DNA of 34,034 nucleotides. Origin: Acidimicrobiaceae bacterium. Its GTDB lineage: Bacteria > Actinomycetota > Acidimicrobiia > Acidimicrobiales > RAAP-2. Position 1 is the first letter of the stretch, and every line of letters starts with the position of its first letter. Under the pieces are notes generated by a model. The model was not told the DNA's origin. It did not search any database and worked only from the letters and a program-made list of their open reading frames with translations. The translations under genes were made by a program, and so were the position numbers. Of the stretch, positions 32,202 through 34,034 are shown piece after piece. The stretch is from contig PKXH01000092.1 in assembly GCA_003133405.1 (NCBI GenBank), forward strand, positions 68,841-102,874, given 5' to 3'.

Positions 32202-33470
32202 CTAATTAGGTCCGCAGAACTCTGGAAGATTCGGCGCATTGCGCAAGGAGGGGCCGGGATCACCCGCGAACATCTCAGCCACGGGAGGATTCTGATTTCC
32301 ATAGGCGACGAGGCCCGGCACGAGTGCCGCTCCTTGAAGAACGATGCGAAAAAAACGCGTCGACGTCGATGCCACGACTCGAAAGGCCGGCACGTCGACG
32401 CCATCGAAGGGAGGAAGGTGATGAGCGCTATGCAACTCGAGAAACCACTTGTTGGACTGATCAATATCCCCGTAGAGTTTCACGTCATTGCGAATCGGAT
32501 TGCATTGATCGGCCGCGCTCTGGATAATCAATAATGCTGGATGGCTCGCTGGCGTTGCATAGCTCTGGGCCCCGTCCTCTTGACCCGACATGACCACAAC
32601 CGCCCGATAATCAAGTCCCGCTCGCAAGCTGGCGTAACTCACGCCCTGGAGATTGTTGCCGCGAGCATAAGCGAGTAACCCGACCGCCGTCGCCCCGTCG
32701 GAATGTCCGGCCAGACCAAGTTCCGAGGCATTCACCAGTCCGTTGGCGACGGGGCATCCGGGCGAGAGACCAGCCGACGCTTGGAGAATGGCGCGCGTCA
32801 CAAAGGTCATGTCTGCCGGTTCGTTTCGAATGTCATCTTCGGTGTTCGCACCGTGTTGCGCCGCGACGGCGAATCGGTTCTCATCCGGAAAGAAGGGCGC
32901 GGCAACCACAAAGCCGGCGCGCACCCACGCGTCAAGTAGGGGCGCGAACGTCTCGGGGGTGACGTCGTAGCCATGCGCGAAAACGATCATGGGATAACCA
33001 CCGATTTTCGCCTCGGGCTCGGCACCGTTAACTGGGTTTGGATCCCCCGCCACAGATTGGGTCGGATACCTGATTTCGGTGACGAGCTTACGTTCGTTGG
33101 ACAGTACTGAGGTGGGCGTCGTCGAATAGTTCAGCACGTTTCGTGTGTGATCGACGAAAGTGCAGCGCGCCACGCCGACGCCAAAGGGCGCCGAGGGAGT
33201 CTGTTGAACCGCGAGACTGTGGCTCGCATTCGCCGGAACAGTCACGAAGAACGACGCGGTCACGATGACGCCCGCTACCAGAACACTGGGGCCGCCCCGA
33301 AAGGGACTGCGCTCACTCTTTCTGGTTGGTCCTAGCGGCACCCACCAGCGCAAACTTCGATAACTGAAGAACTGAGGTCGCCCGAAGCATGAGGCGACGG
33401 CCTTCATCGAACGAACAAAGTAATTATTGACGTCTCGGGACTCACAAGGCGATCTCTTGGCGATAGACAC
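32202..33470 (-). CDS. exported alpha/beta hydrolase
   Basis: The 422-residue protein has one hydrophobic export segment at 61-83 (VLVAGVIVTASFFVTVPANAS), then an alpha/beta hydrolase domain. The oxyanion region is VFAHGYD (163-169), and the nucleophile is Ser257 in GHSDG (255-259). A later LIIQSAADQCNP offers the acid and HSAHHLPPF the histidine. The sequence resembles chlorophyllase, PAF-acetylhydrolase or cutinase-like esterases; the substrate is unknown. Four cysteines in the mature part may pair. The 60 residues before the export segment are unusually long and basic (RSLRWWVPLGPTRKSERSPFR). The GTG at 33470 is the outermost start and Met22 (33407) another; neither has a good ribosome site, so the true start is uncertain. 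Confidence 0.85.
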   Translation of the reverse strand: MSIAKRSPCESRDVNNYFVRSMKAVASCFGRPQFFSYRSLRWWVPLGPTRKSERSPFRGGPSVLVAGVIVTASFFVTVPANASHSLAVQQTPSAPFGVGVARCTFVDHTRNVLNYSTTPTSVLSNERKLVTEIRYPTQSVAGDPNPVNGAEPEAKIGGYPMIVFAHGYDVTPETFAPLLDAWVRAGFVVAAPFFPDENRFAVAAQHGANTEDDIRNEPADMTFVTRAILQASAGLSPGCPVANGLVNASELGLAGHSDGATAVGLLAYARGNNLQGVSYASLRAGLDYRAVVVMSGQEDGAQSYATPASHPALLIIQSAADQCNPIRNDVKLYGDIDQSNKWFLELHSAHHLPPFDGVDVPAFRVVASTSTRFFRIVLQGAALVPGLVAYGNQNPPVAEMFAGDPGPSLRNAPNLPEFCGPN

Positions 33471-33684
33471 ATCCTAATCTTCGCTCGCATGAACTAGCTG
33501 GCCACGATCCGACGCCGTTCGCCATCTCGAAACCGGACACGCTCGCGGCAAGATCGTCATCACGGTGTGAATGAACGGTCGAAGCGCCGTGAACCTCGAG
33601 TTGTTGAGGGCGTGACTTCGGCGCGTTGAGGTGCCAAGGGGCACGAAACGGACGGGGGCGTGAAACCTTCGCGATTTGGCGACG

Positions 33685-33734
33685 GTCACCCAGCGGTGAC
33701 AAGGCTTGTCGGTTAACATTCTCGTGCCTAGGTT
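33685..33734 (+). promoter_or_regulatory. promoter candidate with adjacent inverted repeat
   Basis: TTGTCG (33706-33711) and TAGGTT (33729-33734) are spaced by exactly 17 bases upstream of the amidohydrolase-type gene. Immediately left of it GTCACC (33685-33690) and GGTGAC (33695-33700) form an inverted repeat that could be an operator. The rest of the gap 33471-33684 shows nothing I can name. Confidence 0.45.
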
Positions 33735-33762
33735 TCCAGCGACACGATGAAGCGGAGGGTCC

Positions 33763-34034
33763 ATGCCGTACGCAACAGGACGTGTGATTCACGACGCCGA
33801 CGCCCACATCATGGAGCCGCCAACGTGGCTACGCGATTACGCCGAAGAGCGGTTCCGCGACGAACTGCCCGTACTGCGTTTCGAGAGCGGAAACGAACTG
33901 CGCCAGACCGGCAGCCCCGAAGATCAACAAAGCGACCTACTCGCGTCCTTTGATCGGCTACGCGAGAAGCACGCCTCGGCGGACTACCGCGCCGAGGAGG
34001 ATGCCGAGATCATGTCACGCAAGAATTTCGCCGC
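33763..34034 (+). CDS. amidohydrolase family protein, 5' part only
   Basis: The ATG at 33763 follows GGAGGG by three to four bases. The frame stays open for 90 codons to the window edge, so the gene is truncated here. The start, VIHDADAHIMEPPTWLRDYAEERFRD, is the characteristic N-terminus of amidohydrolase-2 family metal-dependent hydrolases or decarboxylases (TIM barrel), in which the Asp-x-Asp-x-His stretch begins the first metal-binding strand. Homologues in actinobacteria often sit in catabolic clusters. The remaining metal ligands lie outside the window, so activity and substrate cannot be judged. Confidence 0.8.
   Translation, partial: MPYATGRVIHDADAHIMEPPTWLRDYAEERFRDELPVLRFESGNELRQTGSPEDQQSDLLASFDRLREKHASADYRAEEDAEIMSRKNFA

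Noticed and set aside
1..34034. Mobile element, prophage or defence island
   Set aside because: No transposase, integrase, toxin-antitoxin, restriction or nuclease gene was recognised, gene density and base composition look even, and no tRNA-flanked boundary was seen.

Overview
The window looks like chromosomal DNA from a free-living, aerobic, high-G+C Gram-positive bacterium (Actinomycetota), probably of the Acidimicrobiia or a related soil or freshwater lineage. This is an inference. It rests on tandem GAF-ANTAR regulators, a TIGR03086/DinB-type protein, a DUF2630 protein, many GTG starts, frequent 4-base GTGA/ATGA stop-start overlaps, a mycobacterial-type GH15 trehalase beside otsA, and a P450 plus Baeyer-Villiger-type monooxygenase. 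I saw no rRNA, tRNA, transposase, integrase or CRISPR array, and I regard this as ordinary chromosome rather than a mobile island.

Layout. (1) 110-1679: two minus-strand GAF-ANTAR antitermination regulators. (2) 2130-3652: a UbiE-like methyltransferase overlapping a polytopic membrane protein that faintly resembles UbiA prenyltransferases. (3) 3800-5829: a split B12-dependent acyl-CoA mutase whose substrate-site residues (Phe and Gln) indicate isobutyryl-CoA mutase (icmA-icmB) rather than methylmalonyl-CoA mutase. (4) 5950-6369: MscL ending in a zinc ribbon. (5) 6473-11333: a tightly packed livGFHMK-type ABC importer operon, followed by a perfect 15-bp hairpin. (6) 11571-12899: bifunctional NAD(P)HX repair enzyme. 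(7) 12991-15210, minus strand: an SDR protein lacking its whole catalytic tetrad, a DUF2630 protein and a pirin. (8) 15649-16842: a secreted duplicated DUF5666 protein with its own promoter candidate and a perfect 19-bp terminator. (9) 17115-21578: a HAD-IIA phosphatase convergent with otsA and a GH15 trehalase-type glycosidase. (10) 21876-22955: a membrane protein with a K+-channel-like pore but a non-canonical filter. (11) 23046-26312: a DinB-type protein divergent from a translationally coupled class III aminotransferase and HpnA-like epimerase. (12) 26360-29506, minus strand: P450 and flavin monooxygenase. (13) 29871-33470: three exported proteins (a conserved family of unknown function, a DUF3048 protein, an alpha/beta hydrolase). 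(14) 33763-end: the first 90 codons of an amidohydrolase-type protein.

How the genes may work together. Branched-chain amino acid uptake (liv) and isobutyryl-CoA mutase would fit valine-carbon use, because isobutyryl-CoA comes from valine and butyryl-CoA can enter beta-oxidation. They are probably separate transcription units. OtsA and the GH15 enzyme make and break trehalose, and together with MscL suggest osmotic adaptation. The P450, BVMO, SDR and amidohydrolase suggest oxidation of hydrophobic compounds. The least explained items are the methyltransferase/UbiA-like pair, the catalytically degenerate SDR, the channel-like protein, the aminotransferase/epimerase pair, and the conserved secreted protein at 29871. 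I found no defence system or other obviously new multi-gene machine, and all family assignments are by eye.
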